Part shown: piece by piece, positions 7,697 through 16,875 of the stretch
How positions within the stretch are numbered: position 1 is the first letter of the stretch
Layout: every line of letters starts with the position of its first letter
DNA from: Kiloniellaceae bacterium
GTDB lineage: Bacteria; Pseudomonadota; Alphaproteobacteria; Kiloniellales; Kiloniellaceae
Assembly (NCBI GenBank): GCA_021776195.1
Contig: JAJFGK010000058.1
Coordinates: forward strand, 1-62,020
Direction: 5' to 3'
DNA: 62,020 bases
Translations under genes and position numbers: made by a program
Notes under the pieces: model-generated
What the model was told of the DNA's origin: nothing
Database searches by the model: none
Seen by the model: only the letters and a program-made list of their open reading frames with translations

Positions 7697-10111
7697 TCAG
7701 GACCGCATGCGCGCGCCCTCGGGATCGACCAGCGCCTGGCGCGACAGGCGTGCCGCGCGGGGCACGCCCAGGATCTCGACCACGTAGTCGGCCTCCTCGT
7801 CCATCGCCTGGCAGGACAGCGCCGCCAGGGCCAGCGACTTGTCCAGGGTGTGGCCGTAGGCGCCGGAGGTGACGTAGCCGACCAGCTCGCCGTCGCGCAG
7901 GACCGGCTCGCCGCCCCAGGCATCGACCTCCTCGGCCTCCACGGACAGCAGGGCGAGACCGTAGTCGGCCCCGGCCTGTTGGGCCAGGAGCGCCGCCGGG
8001 CGTCCGATGAAGTCCGCCTTGTCGAGCTTCACGAAGCGCTCGAGTCCGCAGTCGAAGGGGGTGAAGTCGGGCGAAAGTTCGCGGCCCCAGCTGGGAAAGC
8101 CCTTCTCCAGCCGCAGCGACAGCAGGGCGCGCGACCCGACTAGCGCCAGATCGAAGGCGCGCCCGGCCTCGCGGATCGCCTGGAAGAGCGCCAGTTGGTG
8201 TTCCGCCGCGACATAGATCTCATAGCCCAGCTCGCCGGTGAAGGAGATCCGGATCACGATCGCCTCGGGCACCGGGCCGAGCGGCATCTCGCGCGCCCGC
8301 AGGAACCCGAAGGCCTCGTTCGAGACGTCCTGATCGGTCAGGGTCGCCAGCAGGTCGCGGGCGCGCGGCCCGGCGATGTTGAAGCCGCAGAGCGGATAGG
8401 GACGGATCGCCACGCCCGCGTCGGGCAGATGCTTGCCGAACCAGCGCATGTGGAAGCGCTCGGCGGTGCCCGAGCCGACGATGAGGAAGCGCTCGGGACC
8501 CAGGCGGGTTACCGTGTAGTCGCCGATCAGCCGCCCCTGAGTGTTCAGCATCGGGCTCAACACGCTGCGGCCCACCTCGCGCGGCATGCGATTGGCCAGC
8601 ATCAGGTTCAGCCAGTCCTCCGCCCCCGGCCCGGTCACCTCGTACTTGCCGAAGGAGGAAATCTCGATCAGCCCGACCGAGCGGCGCAGGGCGCGGCACT
8701 CCTCGCCGACCGGCTCGAACCAGTTGGCCCGCTGGTACGTCGGCTTGTCCTTGGCCTCCTCGCCCTCGCGAGCGTACCAAAGCGGAAACTCCAGCCCGAA
8801 AGACTCGCCGAAGACGGCGCCCGCCGCCTTCAGTTCGTCGTAGACCGGGGTGGTGCGGTTCGGCCGCCCCGCCGCCAGCTCCTCGTAGGGAAAGTGCAGG
8901 TGAAAGCGGGTCGTGTAGTGGTAGCCGGTCCGTGCCTTGGTGTAGGCGGCATCGGCGTAGTCACCGAAACGGGTCACGTCCCAGGCCATGATATCCATCG
9001 AGGGTTCGCCCTCGACGATCCATTCGGCGAGCAGCTTGCCGACCCCGGGGCCCTGGCTGAAACCGGCCATCACCCCGGCGGCGCAGAAGTAGGTCGGCAG
9101 ACCGGGATAGGGCCCGAGCAGGGGCATCAGATCGGGCGAGAAGATCATCGGGCCGTTGACCACCCGCTTGATGCCGGCTTCGGCCAGCGGTGGAATGCAG
9201 TGACAGGCCTGGGCCATGTTGACCTCGATGCGCTCCAGGTCGTCGGGCAGCAGCTCGTGGCCGAAGTCGAGCGGCGTGCCGGTTTCGGCCCAGTGGTGAC
9301 AGGTCGCCTCGTAGCAGCCGAGCAGCAGACCCTGGCCTTCCTGGCGCAGATAGTAACCGGCGTCGGCATCGCCGATCAGCGGGATTTCCCGGGTCAGGGC
9401 GGCGACCTGGTCGATCTGCTCGGTGACGATGTAGTGGTGCTCGACCGGCATCAGGGGCAGCGTGATTCCGGCCTGGGCCGCCACTTCGCGGGCCCAGAGA
9501 CCGGCGGCATTGACCACCACCTCGGCCTTGATCGTGCCCTGGGACGTAACCAGCTCCCAACCGCCATCGGGCAGCGCCCGGGTCTCCAGCAGCGCGCTCT
9601 GGCGGTAGATCTCGGCACCGCCCATGCGCGCGCCGCGGGCAAAGGCCTGGGTCACGCCGCTGGGATCCACATGGCCGCGCACCGGGTCGTAGAGTGCGCC
9701 TTCGAGCCCTTCCATATTGAAGAAGGGCACCAGCTCGCGGATCTCGTCGGGTCCCACCTCCTCCACCGGGATGCCCGAGCGACGGGCCTTCGATTTGAGC
9801 AGTTTCAGGCCGTCCCAGCGATCCCGCGAGCGCGCGATGTGCAGGCCGCCGACCATATGCAGCCCGCAGGACTGGCCGGTTTCCTTTTCCAGTTCGGGAT
9901 AGAGCTCGATCCCGTACTTCTGCAGCAGCGAGATGTTGTTGGCGTCGCCCAGGGCAAAGCAGCCGCCGGCGGCATGCCAGGTCGAGCCCGCGGTCAGCTC
10001 GCTGCGCTCGAGCAGGACGGCATCCTTCACCCCCAGCTTGGTCAGGTGATAGAGGATCGAACAACCGGTCACGCCGCCGCCGATGACGGCCACCTGAACA
10101 TGAGACTTCAT
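7697..10111 (-). CDS. FAD-dependent dimethylglycine/sarcosine dehydrogenase-like protein with GcvT domain
   Basis: This 804-residue protein joins an N-terminal DAO-type FAD domain (residues 5-370) to a C-terminal GcvT/aminomethyltransferase domain (about 430-790). Such enzymes oxidise the N-methyl group of dimethylglycine, sarcosine or similar amines and pass the one-carbon unit to tetrahydrofolate. The dinucleotide motif is VIGGGVTGCS. WHAAG places H46 where dimethylglycine dehydrogenase attaches FAD covalently. The ATG at 10111 (MKSHVQVAVIGG) follows a GGGG tract; a longer open frame upstream is not needed. The DgcA-like gene at the left edge suggests a shared N-methyl catabolic theme. Confidence 0.9.
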   Translation of the reverse strand: MKSHVQVAVIGGGVTGCSILYHLTKLGVKDAVLLERSELTAGSTWHAAGGCFALGDANNISLLQKYGIELYPELEKETGQSCGLHMVGGLHIARSRDRWDGLKLLKSKARRSGIPVEEVGPDEIRELVPFFNMEGLEGALYDPVRGHVDPSGVTQAFARGARMGGAEIYRQSALLETRALPDGGWELVTSQGTIKAEVVVNAAGLWAREVAAQAGITLPLMPVEHHYIVTEQIDQVAALTREIPLIGDADAGYYLRQEGQGLLLGCYEATCHHWAETGTPLDFGHELLPDDLERIEVNMAQACHCIPPLAEAGIKRVVNGPMIFSPDLMPLLGPYPGLPTYFCAAGVMAGFSQGPGVGKLLAEWIVEGEPSMDIMAWDVTRFGDYADAAYTKARTGYHYTTRFHLHFPYEELAAGRPNRTTPVYDELKAAGAVFGESFGLEFPLWYAREGEEAKDKPTYQRANWFEPVGEECRALRRSVGLIEISSFGKYEVTGPGAEDWLNLMLANRMPREVGRSVLSPMLNTQGRLIGDYTVTRLGPERFLIVGSGTAERFHMRWFGKHLPDAGVAIRPYPLCGFNIAGPRARDLLATLTDQDVSNEAFGFLRAREMPLGPVPEAIVIRISFTGELGYEIYVAAEHQLALFQAIREAGRAFDLALVGSRALLSLRLEKGFPSWGRELSPDFTPFDCGLERFVKLDKADFIGRPAALLAQQAGADYGLALLSVEAEEVDAWGGEPVLRDGELVGYVTSGAYGHTLDKSLALAALSCQAMDEEADYVVEILGVPRAARLSRQALVDPEGARMRS

Positions 10112-10304
10112 AGCGCTACCCCTGGATTGTCTGGACGCGAACCCATCGCGGGGCGAACGACCCCGGAGCCAAGACTGCGCAGCGGAGACACGCCGCTTCT
10201 GTCGCGAATTCGACCCCCGCCGGTCCTTTGTTGTCAAAAGCTTGTCCGGCGGCCGGATGTCCCTCACCTTGCGGGCCTTCGCCAACGACAGCGGTAACGT
10301 CCCC

Positions 10305-11282
10305 ATGGCCCGCATCGATATCGGCCAGCGCCTCGATCCGGAGATGGTCGCGGTGATGGCAAAACAAAAGGAACTGGCGCCCGAGATCGGCGTCATGAGC
10401 GACCTGACCATTCCCGATGTTCGCGCCGGCTACCGCAAGGAACGGGCCTTCTGGAACGAGGGCGGGCCGGTCATGGCAACGAGCGAGGATCTTGCCTTCG
10501 CCGGGCCGCACGGCCCCGTCCCGCTGCGCCTGCACCGCCCGGTCGAGACCAGCGACCGGCTCGCGGTCCTGGTTTTTTTCCACGGCGGCGGCTGGATCGT
10601 CGGCGACCTCGATACCCATGACCGCATCATGCGGGTGCTGGCCGCCGAAGCCGGGGTGGCGGTGCTCGGGGTCGACTACCGTCTTTCGCCGGAGAACAAG
10701 TTTCCGGTCGCCCTGGAGGAGTGCTGCGCCCTGCTCGAGCACCTGGCCGACCAGGCCGGCGGCCCGGCCGCTGAATGGCGCCTCGACGCAGCGCGCCTGG
10801 CGGTGGGCGGCGATTCGGCGGGGGCCAACATGAGCCTGGCCTGTGCCCTCCACTGCCGCGGCGCGCGCCCTGGCCTGGTCAAGGCGGCCCTGCTCTATTA
10901 CGGCGGCTTCGGCCTCAGGGACTCGGCCTCGCGGCGCAAGTTCGGCGGCGAGGAAGACGGCCTCAGCGCCAAGGATCTGGCCTACTACAAGGACTGCCTG
11001 ATCCGCAGTCCCGCCGACCTGGACGATCCACGGATCGACCTGCTGGACAACGACCTGGCGGGACTGCCGCCGCTGTTCATCGCCCCGGCCGAACTCGACC
11101 CGCTGCTCGACGACTCGCTGCTCTTGTCGGAGTTCGCGGGCGCGGCCGGCGTCCAGCGGGAGCTGCGCCTTTACGACGGGGTCCTGCACGGCTTTCTGCA
11201 CTATGGGAAGTCCCTGACCAAGGCCCGCCAAGCCCTGAGCGAGGGTGCGGCTTGGCTGCGCGCGGAACTCTCCCTGGATTGA
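10305..11282 (+). CDS. Alpha/beta hydrolase, HSL-type (family IV) esterase
   Basis: This 325-residue esterase/lipase has the oxyanion motif HGGG at residues 93-96 and the nucleophile S171 in GGDSAGAN, both typical of the hormone-sensitive-lipase family. The acid lies in PAELDPL and the catalytic histidine in HGFLHYG near the C-terminus. ATG 10305 (MARIDIGQRL) is preferred over an open extension to 10242. It is divergent from the GcvT-fused dehydrogenase. The substrate is unknown; short-chain acyl esters are typical. Confidence 0.88.
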   Translation: MARIDIGQRLDPEMVAVMAKQKELAPEIGVMSDLTIPDVRAGYRKERAFWNEGGPVMATSEDLAFAGPHGPVPLRLHRPVETSDRLAVLVFFHGGGWIVGDLDTHDRIMRVLAAEAGVAVLGVDYRLSPENKFPVALEECCALLEHLADQAGGPAAEWRLDAARLAVGGDSAGANMSLACALHCRGARPGLVKAALLYYGGFGLRDSASRRKFGGEEDGLSAKDLAYYKDCLIRSPADLDDPRIDLLDNDLAGLPPLFIAPAELDPLLDDSLLLSEFAGAAGVQRELRLYDGVLHGFLHYGKSLTKARQALSEGAAWLRAELSLD

Positions 11283-11455
11283 GTCTTTTCCGGGGTCGAG
11301 CGTTTCCAGCTTGATCGCACTTTGTCTTGGCGCTTTGCTGTCATCCTGGGCAAGCGGAAAGATGGGTAACAGTATTCATGGTTTTGTCGCTTTGCGATTT
11401 CAGGCGCGATCTTCGCCGGGGCGCTTCTCCGTTTCAGACCTGGCCGTGAGGCCCC

Positions 11456-12361
11456 ATGCGTCTCGTCACCTATAATATTCAGTACGGCCTGGGGCGCGAC
11501 AAGCGCTTCGATCTGGCCCGCACCGCGGCCACGCTGGCCGGCGCCGATATCATCTGCCTGCAGGAGGTCGAGCGGCACTGGCAGCGGAGCGGCGAGGCCG
11601 ATCAGCCCGCCGAGATCGCGGCCCGGTTTCCCGACCACCACTGGATTTACGGCGCACCCTTCGACATGGATGCCAGCTACCGCGACCCCCAGGGCAAGCT
11701 GGTCAACCGGCGGCGGCAGTTCGGCAACATGGTGCTGAGCCGCTGGCCGATCGTCTCCTCGCGGCTGCACCTGCTGCCCAAGTTCGCCACCACGACCCAA
11801 TTCAACAGCCAGTCCGGCGCCCTGGAGGCGGTGATCGCGGCGCCTGCGGGGCCGCTTCGCCTTTACTGCGTCCATCTGGGTCACCTGATCCCGGCCGAGC
11901 GCATGGCCCAGATCGCGGCCCTGCGGGCCATCGTCAAGCGGGCGCCCGACGAGGGCGGGCCCTGGACCGGCGGCGGCTCCGCAAGCGACCGCGACGCCGA
12001 GGAACGGCGCTTCTGGCAATGCGACGGGGACGCACCGCCCATGCCCCGCGAATCCATCCTGCTGGGCGACTTCAACCTCGAGCCCGGCTACCCCGAGTAC
12101 GAGGAACTGGTCGGGCCCTACGACCAGGACTATGGCCGGATCGACGTGACCGATCGCTGGGTCGACGCCTGGGTCGCCAGCGGCCAGGCGCCCGAGGCGG
12201 GCGTGACCTTCGGCTTTGCCGACTATTCCGCTTGGCGGCACTGCCGCCTCGACTATGTTTTCCTCAGCAGCGGGCTCACCTCGGCCCTGCGGAGCTGCCG
12301 AATCGACGAGGCCGCCGAGGCATCCGACCACCAGCCGGTGTGGGTCGAGTTGGACGATTAA
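11456..12361 (+). CDS. Endonuclease/exonuclease/phosphatase (EEP) family hydrolase
   Basis: This 301-residue protein has the DNase I-like fold. Characteristic motifs are TYNIQYG at the start, the metal-binding glutamate in CLQEVE, HLGHL mid-protein, GDFNLEP, and the terminal SDHQPVW. Members include nucleases, sphingomyelinases and lipid or sugar-phosphate phosphatases. There is no signal peptide, so it is probably cytoplasmic. The gene stands alone, about 170 bases after the esterase, and nothing nearby narrows the substrate. Confidence 0.87.
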   Translation: MRLVTYNIQYGLGRDKRFDLARTAATLAGADIICLQEVERHWQRSGEADQPAEIAARFPDHHWIYGAPFDMDASYRDPQGKLVNRRRQFGNMVLSRWPIVSSRLHLLPKFATTTQFNSQSGALEAVIAAPAGPLRLYCVHLGHLIPAERMAQIAALRAIVKRAPDEGGPWTGGGSASDRDAEERRFWQCDGDAPPMPRESILLGDFNLEPGYPEYEELVGPYDQDYGRIDVTDRWVDAWVASGQAPEAGVTFGFADYSAWRHCRLDYVFLSSGLTSALRSCRIDEAAEASDHQPVWVELDD

Positions 12362-12466
12362 CCCCGCAGGAACTCCAGCTGCGTGGAACCGTCTTGCAAG
12401 TCGTCGCGGCTTGCGCCGTAATAGTTCGGCAATCTCATTCCTTTGGTGTCGCGCGGAGATCGGATT

Positions 12467-13492
12467 TTGCCCTGTTTTTGCAAAATGAGTGTTGTTCCGG
12501 CCTTGAAACGCCTCTCGGGGATCGCCTGGTCGCTGCCGCCCATGAAGATGCCGATCGCGCTCAGCGCCATGGCGGCGCTGCCGGCCCTGAACACGGAAGA
12601 GGGCATGGACGTCAAGATGTTGGCGGCCATCGAGCAGTTCCAGCTGCCCTCGGCCATCGGCGCGCCCAGTTCGCTCTTCGACAGCCTGCGCCTGGCCCTC
12701 GCCGGCTTCAAGCTGACCGACCTGGATGCCCTGGCGCTGGAACTCCCGCTCGCCATGACCTCTTTCGAAAACAATATAAAGCCGAATTTCAAGCGGCTGC
12801 TCAACTCGAACATGATGCCGTTCTTGAGCCTGGGTCCGATCGCCGGCCTCTTCCTCAAGATCAAGCTGGATCTGGGCATCGATCCCATCAAGATCGACCT
12901 CCCGACCCTGGGCGACATGCAAAAGGCGGCGGCCAACCGCATGCAGTTCCGCCTGCCGAACAAGCTGAACATGAAGCTGAATAGCATGAAGCTCTACATT
13001 CCGCTGATGCAGCTCGCGCTGAAAATGAACATGGAACTTGGCGAGACCTTTTCCGCCCTGATGAAGTCGCGCATGCAGATGCTCTCGAACCTGCACCGCC
13101 CCTCCCTGCAACCGACTTGGCCAATCCTGGTGCCGGAGATGATGCGCCTGGCCATGGCGTTGGAAGCTATCGCGGCAATCGAGGAGGCCTTCGGTCCCGA
13201 TGCCCTGGATGGCCACTCGGGAAGCTCGCGGATGGTCAGCACCATCAAGATGTGGAGCAACTTCAAGCTCCCCATGCCGCCGATCAAGGCGGACCTGAGC
13301 CCGCCGGTGCTGCCGGCCCCCGAGCTCCTGGAACAGATGACAGCGCACCCGGCCAACGCCTTTCCGGTCTTCAATACGGCGGGCATGAAGTTCCCGGTCA
13401 TGGGGCCGCTCTCGGCCTGCGGATCGCTGGCCTTCGCCTTCAAAAAGACCATCGGCATCGATCCCCTGGCCATCAAGTGCGGCCTCTGCTGA
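12467..13492 (+). CDS. CFCK-family protein 1, unknown function (Met-rich, helical)
   Basis: I do not recognise this 341-residue family. A TTG start with GGAG eight bases upstream yields MPCFCKMSVVPALKRL, which aligns with the start of the next gene (MSCFCKKQVTPVLKRL); this decides the start. The protein is rich in methionine, leucine and alanine, poor in charge, and probably all-helical without a signal peptide. Shared blocks with its neighbour are IEEAFGP(D/E)AL in the middle and FPVMxPL...GIDPL near the C-terminus. It ends in CGLC, so cysteine pairs sit at both termini. The two genes are a diverged tandem duplication. Particle, scaffold or metal-binding roles are guesses. Confidence 0.8.
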   Translation: MPCFCKMSVVPALKRLSGIAWSLPPMKMPIALSAMAALPALNTEEGMDVKMLAAIEQFQLPSAIGAPSSLFDSLRLALAGFKLTDLDALALELPLAMTSFENNIKPNFKRLLNSNMMPFLSLGPIAGLFLKIKLDLGIDPIKIDLPTLGDMQKAAANRMQFRLPNKLNMKLNSMKLYIPLMQLALKMNMELGETFSALMKSRMQMLSNLHRPSLQPTWPILVPEMMRLAMALEAIAAIEEAFGPDALDGHSGSSRMVSTIKMWSNFKLPMPPIKADLSPPVLPAPELLEQMTAHPANAFPVFNTAGMKFPVMGPLSACGSLAFAFKKTIGIDPLAIKCGLC

Positions 13493-13756
13493 GCTCCGCG
13501 CCCTACTGCGCGTGATGGCGGTTCCGCCGGCCTGCCGGCGTCCTCGGCCTGGGAACCCCGGCGCATAACCTTCCAAGTTTTTCCGCCAATGGCTGGCTCG
13601 ACGCTCTCTCGCCCTTCTCCTCGGTCGAGTGTGAGCTTCTTAACAACCTTGCCGATTGTCGCATCCTGCCGAAACACCGATCTATCCAGGCATGGCCCAT
13701 CCAGTCGACAGGGGGCGAGGGCGAGGAAGCGGCTGCCAAATGAGGAGGAACCAATC

Positions 13757-14770
13757 ATGTCGTGCTTTTGCAAGAAGCAGGTCACTCCGGTCCTGAAGCG
13801 TCTCTCCACGATCAATTGGGCGGTGCCGCAAACGTCGATGCCGAAATCGCTCGCGACCCTGGCGGATACAACCCCGCCCCAAGAGACCGATGCGCAGCTC
13901 GTGGATGCGGTCAAGCGCAAGGAGCCGCCCCGGAAATTGGAGCCCAACGGGCTGTTCGACAGCCTGAGCATGGCGACGCAAGGCCTGAAAGTCTCCGATA
14001 TGGAATCCCTTCCGGAGGAAATGGCAAGCGCGGTGAATTCTTACAAAGAGAACCTGCAGCCTAAGTTTTCCAAGCTGACCGCCGCCAACGTCATGCCGCT
14101 GATGAAACTGCATCAGATCGCCAACGCCATGAACAAGGTCAAGGAAGACCATGGCATCGATCCGGCCAACACCGATCAACGAGCCTTGCAGCAAGTTCAG
14201 CGCGGGCCAGCCAAACCCACCCATGATTTCAGCAATTGGATGTCCTATGTCCCGATCATCAAGCTCGCCAATGCGCTGGACAGGAAGATCGACAAGGGCT
14301 TCAACAGAGAAATGAGCGCGCAGCTGCAGCAGCTTTCCAATATGCGCGATCCCGATCCCCGCACGACCGCGAACATGACCCGCCTGGCCGCGATCCTGAA
14401 CGCGGTGGCCGCCATCGAGGAAGCTTTCGGTCCCGAGGCCCTGGGAGAACAGGGGCCCGAGCACATCGCCCACACCGTCAACAAGTGGCAGAGCTATCAG
14501 GTCTACCCCACGCCCGCGAGCCCGGTGGAGCCGACCCAAGAGCAAATGGAGCAGATGATGCAGATCCAGGAGCTCCCGGCCTTCGACACGAGCGGCAAGC
14601 GGTTTCCCGTGATGGCCCCGCTCACGGCCAGCGGCGCTCTGGTCTCGGCCCTGAACAGGTCCGTCGGTATCGATCCGCTATCCGAGGCCTGCGGTGCGTG
14701 CCAAGGCGGGATGCTGGCACAGCAGCCGTTCCTTCCCGCGGACCCCTTCAAGCTGACCAAGGCCGCTTGA
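13757..14770 (+). CDS. CFCK-family protein 2, unknown function (tandem paralogue)
   Basis: This 337-residue protein is the more hydrophilic paralogue of the preceding gene, 264 bases downstream. The ATG has a strong GAGGAGGA Shine-Dalgarno. The N-terminal CFCK, the central IEEAFGPEAL and the C-terminal FPVMAPL...GIDPLSEACGAC are conserved; unlike the first copy it continues about 21 residues beyond the CxxC pair. It is rich in Gln, Glu and Met with predicted helices throughout and no membrane segment. The gene converges on a three-gene ExbB/ExbD-like locus with 72 bases between. No homologue of known function comes to mind. Confidence 0.82.
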   Translation: MSCFCKKQVTPVLKRLSTINWAVPQTSMPKSLATLADTTPPQETDAQLVDAVKRKEPPRKLEPNGLFDSLSMATQGLKVSDMESLPEEMASAVNSYKENLQPKFSKLTAANVMPLMKLHQIANAMNKVKEDHGIDPANTDQRALQQVQRGPAKPTHDFSNWMSYVPIIKLANALDRKIDKGFNREMSAQLQQLSNMRDPDPRTTANMTRLAAILNAVAAIEEAFGPEALGEQGPEHIAHTVNKWQSYQVYPTPASPVEPTQEQMEQMMQIQELPAFDTSGKRFPVMAPLTASGALVSALNRSVGIDPLSEACGACQGGMLAQQPFLPADPFKLTKAA

Positions 14771-14842
14771 TACCGCGCCGGTATAGATCGTAAGGGATTT
14801 TGTTCTTGCGGCGATCACCCGGCACCGCGCGGGCACGCCACG

Positions 14843-15322
14843 TTACTGCACCTCGGTGACCTTCGCGGGCAGCGCCGTTTGCGGCTCGGCGTAGAACAGC
14901 GGTTGATCATTGGCGGCGGTGGGTTCGGATTCGGCGCGCATACGGACCGCCGTGCCCTGCTCCTCGCCCTCGCGCAGGGCCTGGCTCAGCTCCTTGGCGT
15001 CCTCCAGGTTCCAGGGCAGAACATAGGCGCGCGGCTCGGGCGGTTCTTCCATCTCGAGCCACAGGTAAATCGCCTCTCCCTCATGCAGCCTTGCGGCGAC
15101 CACCGTCGCCTCCTCCATCTGGGCCAGACTCCACTCCACCGTCACCGGCTTGGGCCGGCCCAGGACGTCCATCAACCCCACATAACCGGCAAACATCAAG
15201 AGGCCGGCCAGGCCCAGCGCGGAGGCTTGCGGCAGGAAGGACCGGGCGCCCCACAGGGTGATGCCGGCCAGCCCGGCGGCGACGAGCACCAAGGCGCCGT
15301 AGAGAAGCATGAACTGATCCAT
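14843..15322 (-). CDS. Two-TM membrane protein of the ExbB/ExbD-like locus, unknown function
   Basis: This 159-residue protein has two hydrophobic helices (about 5-25 and 33-55) followed by a roughly 100-residue soluble domain. The soluble part contains EWSLAQMEEA, ARLHEGEAIYLWLEM and YVLPWN and ends in a Pro- and Glu-rich tail (PLFYAEPQTALPAK). It is the third gene of a minus-strand trio, 20 bases after the ExbD-like gene, so it is probably co-transcribed with the channel genes. I do not recognise the family; an accessory subunit of the motor is an inference from context. Confidence 0.75.
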   Translation of the reverse strand: MDQFMLLYGALVLVAAGLAGITLWGARSFLPQASALGLAGLLMFAGYVGLMDVLGRPKPVTVEWSLAQMEEATVVAARLHEGEAIYLWLEMEEPPEPRAYVLPWNLEDAKELSQALREGEEQGTAVRMRAESEPTAANDQPLFYAEPQTALPAKVTEVQ

Positions 15323-15342
15323 TGCCGCGCTTCCTAACTCGG

Positions 15343-15945
15343 TTAACCTGGGTTGCTGCGCAGAGCGCGCGGTATGTAATGCAGGCTGCCCGGAACCAGG
15401 TCGCCAGCCTCGTCGAGCGACAGCCGCATGACCGTTTGCTCCTGCCCGACCCGCGTTAGTTCGATGGTCTCCTCGGCGATCGGTTTGAGCGGACCGTCGG
15501 GGGTCGCCTTGACGCTGAGCGAGACCACGGCCTGGATCGGAAGTTGGCCCGAGCGGTCGCGATAGAGGTGCAGGTTGACCGTGTAGTCTCCCTCTGCCAC
15601 TCCGCGCGAGTAGGCAATTTCGTAGTTCAGGCCGGTGATATCTTGATTGTGGCCCAGGTCGTCGCGCAGCAGGTTGAAGATGCGCCCGCCCTTGTTGGAG
15701 TAACCCACCGCCTGGTCGCCAGGCGCTTCGACCCAAAGATCGACGTCCGCGTCCAGCGCATCGGGCCAACGGACCTCGACGACGACGTTGCCCGGCGGCG
15801 TGGTGGTCTCTTCCGCCTTGGTCGGAGGGTTGAGATGCGGCAGCAACAAGATGACGATCGTGACGAAGCCGAGCAGCGCCAGGAGAATCACATCGCGAAA
15901 GACAGTGCCGTCATCCTCGCCCTCAAGCGAGTCCAGGCCGTTCAT
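15343..15945 (-). CDS. ExbD/TolR-like single-TM protein with atypical periplasmic beta domain
   Basis: The 200-residue protein has one N-terminal membrane helix (about 18-38). Its entry, FRDVILLALLGF, matches the ExbD/TolR pattern in which a membrane aspartate (here D18) carries protons. The outer part is not the usual ExbD peptidoglycan-facing fold: residues 50-150 contain VVVEVRWPDA..DVDLWVEAPG, reminiscent of DUF2135-like beta domains. ATG 15945 has GGGAG six bases upstream and overlaps the end of the ExbB-like gene; a TTG at 15963 is possible. It probably forms a proton-driven complex with the upstream channel protein. Confidence 0.75.
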   Translation of the reverse strand: MNGLDSLEGEDDGTVFRDVILLALLGFVTIVILLLPHLNPPTKAEETTTPPGNVVVEVRWPDALDADVDLWVEAPGDQAVGYSNKGGRIFNLLRDDLGHNQDITGLNYEIAYSRGVAEGDYTVNLHLYRDRSGQLPIQAVVSLSVKATPDGPLKPIAEETIELTRVGQEQTVMRLSLDEAGDLVPGSLHYIPRALRSNPG

Positions 15946-16696
15946 GAGCTTCTCCCAGGGCAATAAGCTCGGAGGCGAGCTTGGCGCTGCCGCTCGCCAG
16001 CAGGCGGTAGTTGATCGTCAGCCAAAGATTCAGCACCGCGCCGACCAGGGTTGTGTAGAGCGCCACCGACATCCCCTGGAGCAACCGGGTCACCATCGGC
16101 TCGATGGCCCTCACGTCGCTGGCGGATCCAGGGTCGACGGCGGTCAGGGCAATGATGAAACCCAGGACTGTGCCGATCAGACCGAGCAGCACCAGACTGT
16201 TGGCGATGTAGCGCACGACCACGATGTTCTCGCCAATGCGCATGCGCAGGGCGGATGCGGTGATGGCCCGGCTGCCGGCACTGCGTCCGGCTATTTCCTT
16301 GAGGTAGCGCGAGGCCCAGAGTCCCTGACCGGGGTCGTCTCCGTGAAGGTCGTTCAATTCGCGACTGATCGTGCCGACCTTGGCGGCGCAGATAATCAGG
16401 CCGAGGGTAAAGGCCCCGAAGATCGCGATGCAGATGCCGGTGCTGTCGGCCTCGATGACCAGGGCGAGCCAGCCGCGGTGATAGGCGGCGGCCACAAGCG
16501 CAAAGGCGGTGAGATTGACCAGGACCAACTGCAGCATCGGCAGATGGCGGGTGGTGGAGGCCGGGAGCAGGGTCTGCGTGCCGCCGCTGGTCGTCTCGTC
16601 TGGCTGGCCAGCGCGGCCCGGAGACCGCCGCTGTCCAATGGCGCTCAGCTCTTCGCCGACCTTTGGCCAAACCCGTTCTTCATCCAGTGCTACCAT
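15923..16696 (-). CDS. MotA/TolQ/ExbB-family proton channel protein
   Basis: This 257-residue inner-membrane protein shows the MotA/TolQ/ExbB signature in its second half: LVLLGLIGTVLGFIIAL, then LLQGMSVALYTTLVGAVLN. Two further hydrophobic helices lie around residues 55-110. A cytoplasmic loop separates the helix pairs, as in MotA-type topology. It is the first gene of the trio and overlaps the ExbD-like gene by 23 bases. Energising an envelope process with the proton gradient is known for the family; the process here is not clear, since no TonB, Pal or flagellar gene is adjacent. Confidence 0.85.
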   Translation of the reverse strand: MVALDEERVWPKVGEELSAIGQRRSPGRAGQPDETTSGGTQTLLPASTTRHLPMLQLVLVNLTAFALVAAAYHRGWLALVIEADSTGICIAIFGAFTLGLIICAAKVGTISRELNDLHGDDPGQGLWASRYLKEIAGRSAGSRAITASALRMRIGENIVVVRYIANSLVLLGLIGTVLGFIIALTAVDPGSASDVRAIEPMVTRLLQGMSVALYTTLVGAVLNLWLTINYRLLASGSAKLASELIALGEAHERPGLA

Positions 16697-16840
16697 CAGC
16701 CCAATCTTTCTCTAGCGGCGCGTCACCTCGGTCATTTTCAACGCTTCCCCTGGACAAAGCTGGTTTCTTAACGAGCATTTACGACAAACTCTAAACAGAT
16801 TTTAAGGAAACATGCTTTCTGATTCGTTAACGCCAAAACT

Positions 16841-16854
16841 CGCAGAATTCTGCG
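16841..16854. promoter_or_regulatory. Perfect 14-base palindrome CGCAGAATTCTGCG
   Basis: CGCAGAATTCTGCG is its own reverse complement and lies about 145 bases upstream of the ExbB-like start. It could be an operator for that locus or a small hairpin; no bound regulator can be named from the sequence. Confidence 0.35.
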
Positions 16855-16875
16855 GTTTTCGCGCAGAGAAACGCA

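Noticed and set aside
8195..10297. A 700-codon plus-strand frame opposite the GcvT-fused dehydrogenase
   Set aside because: It is an antisense shadow; the minus-strand product has an FAD motif, the covalent-FAD histidine and a GcvT domain.
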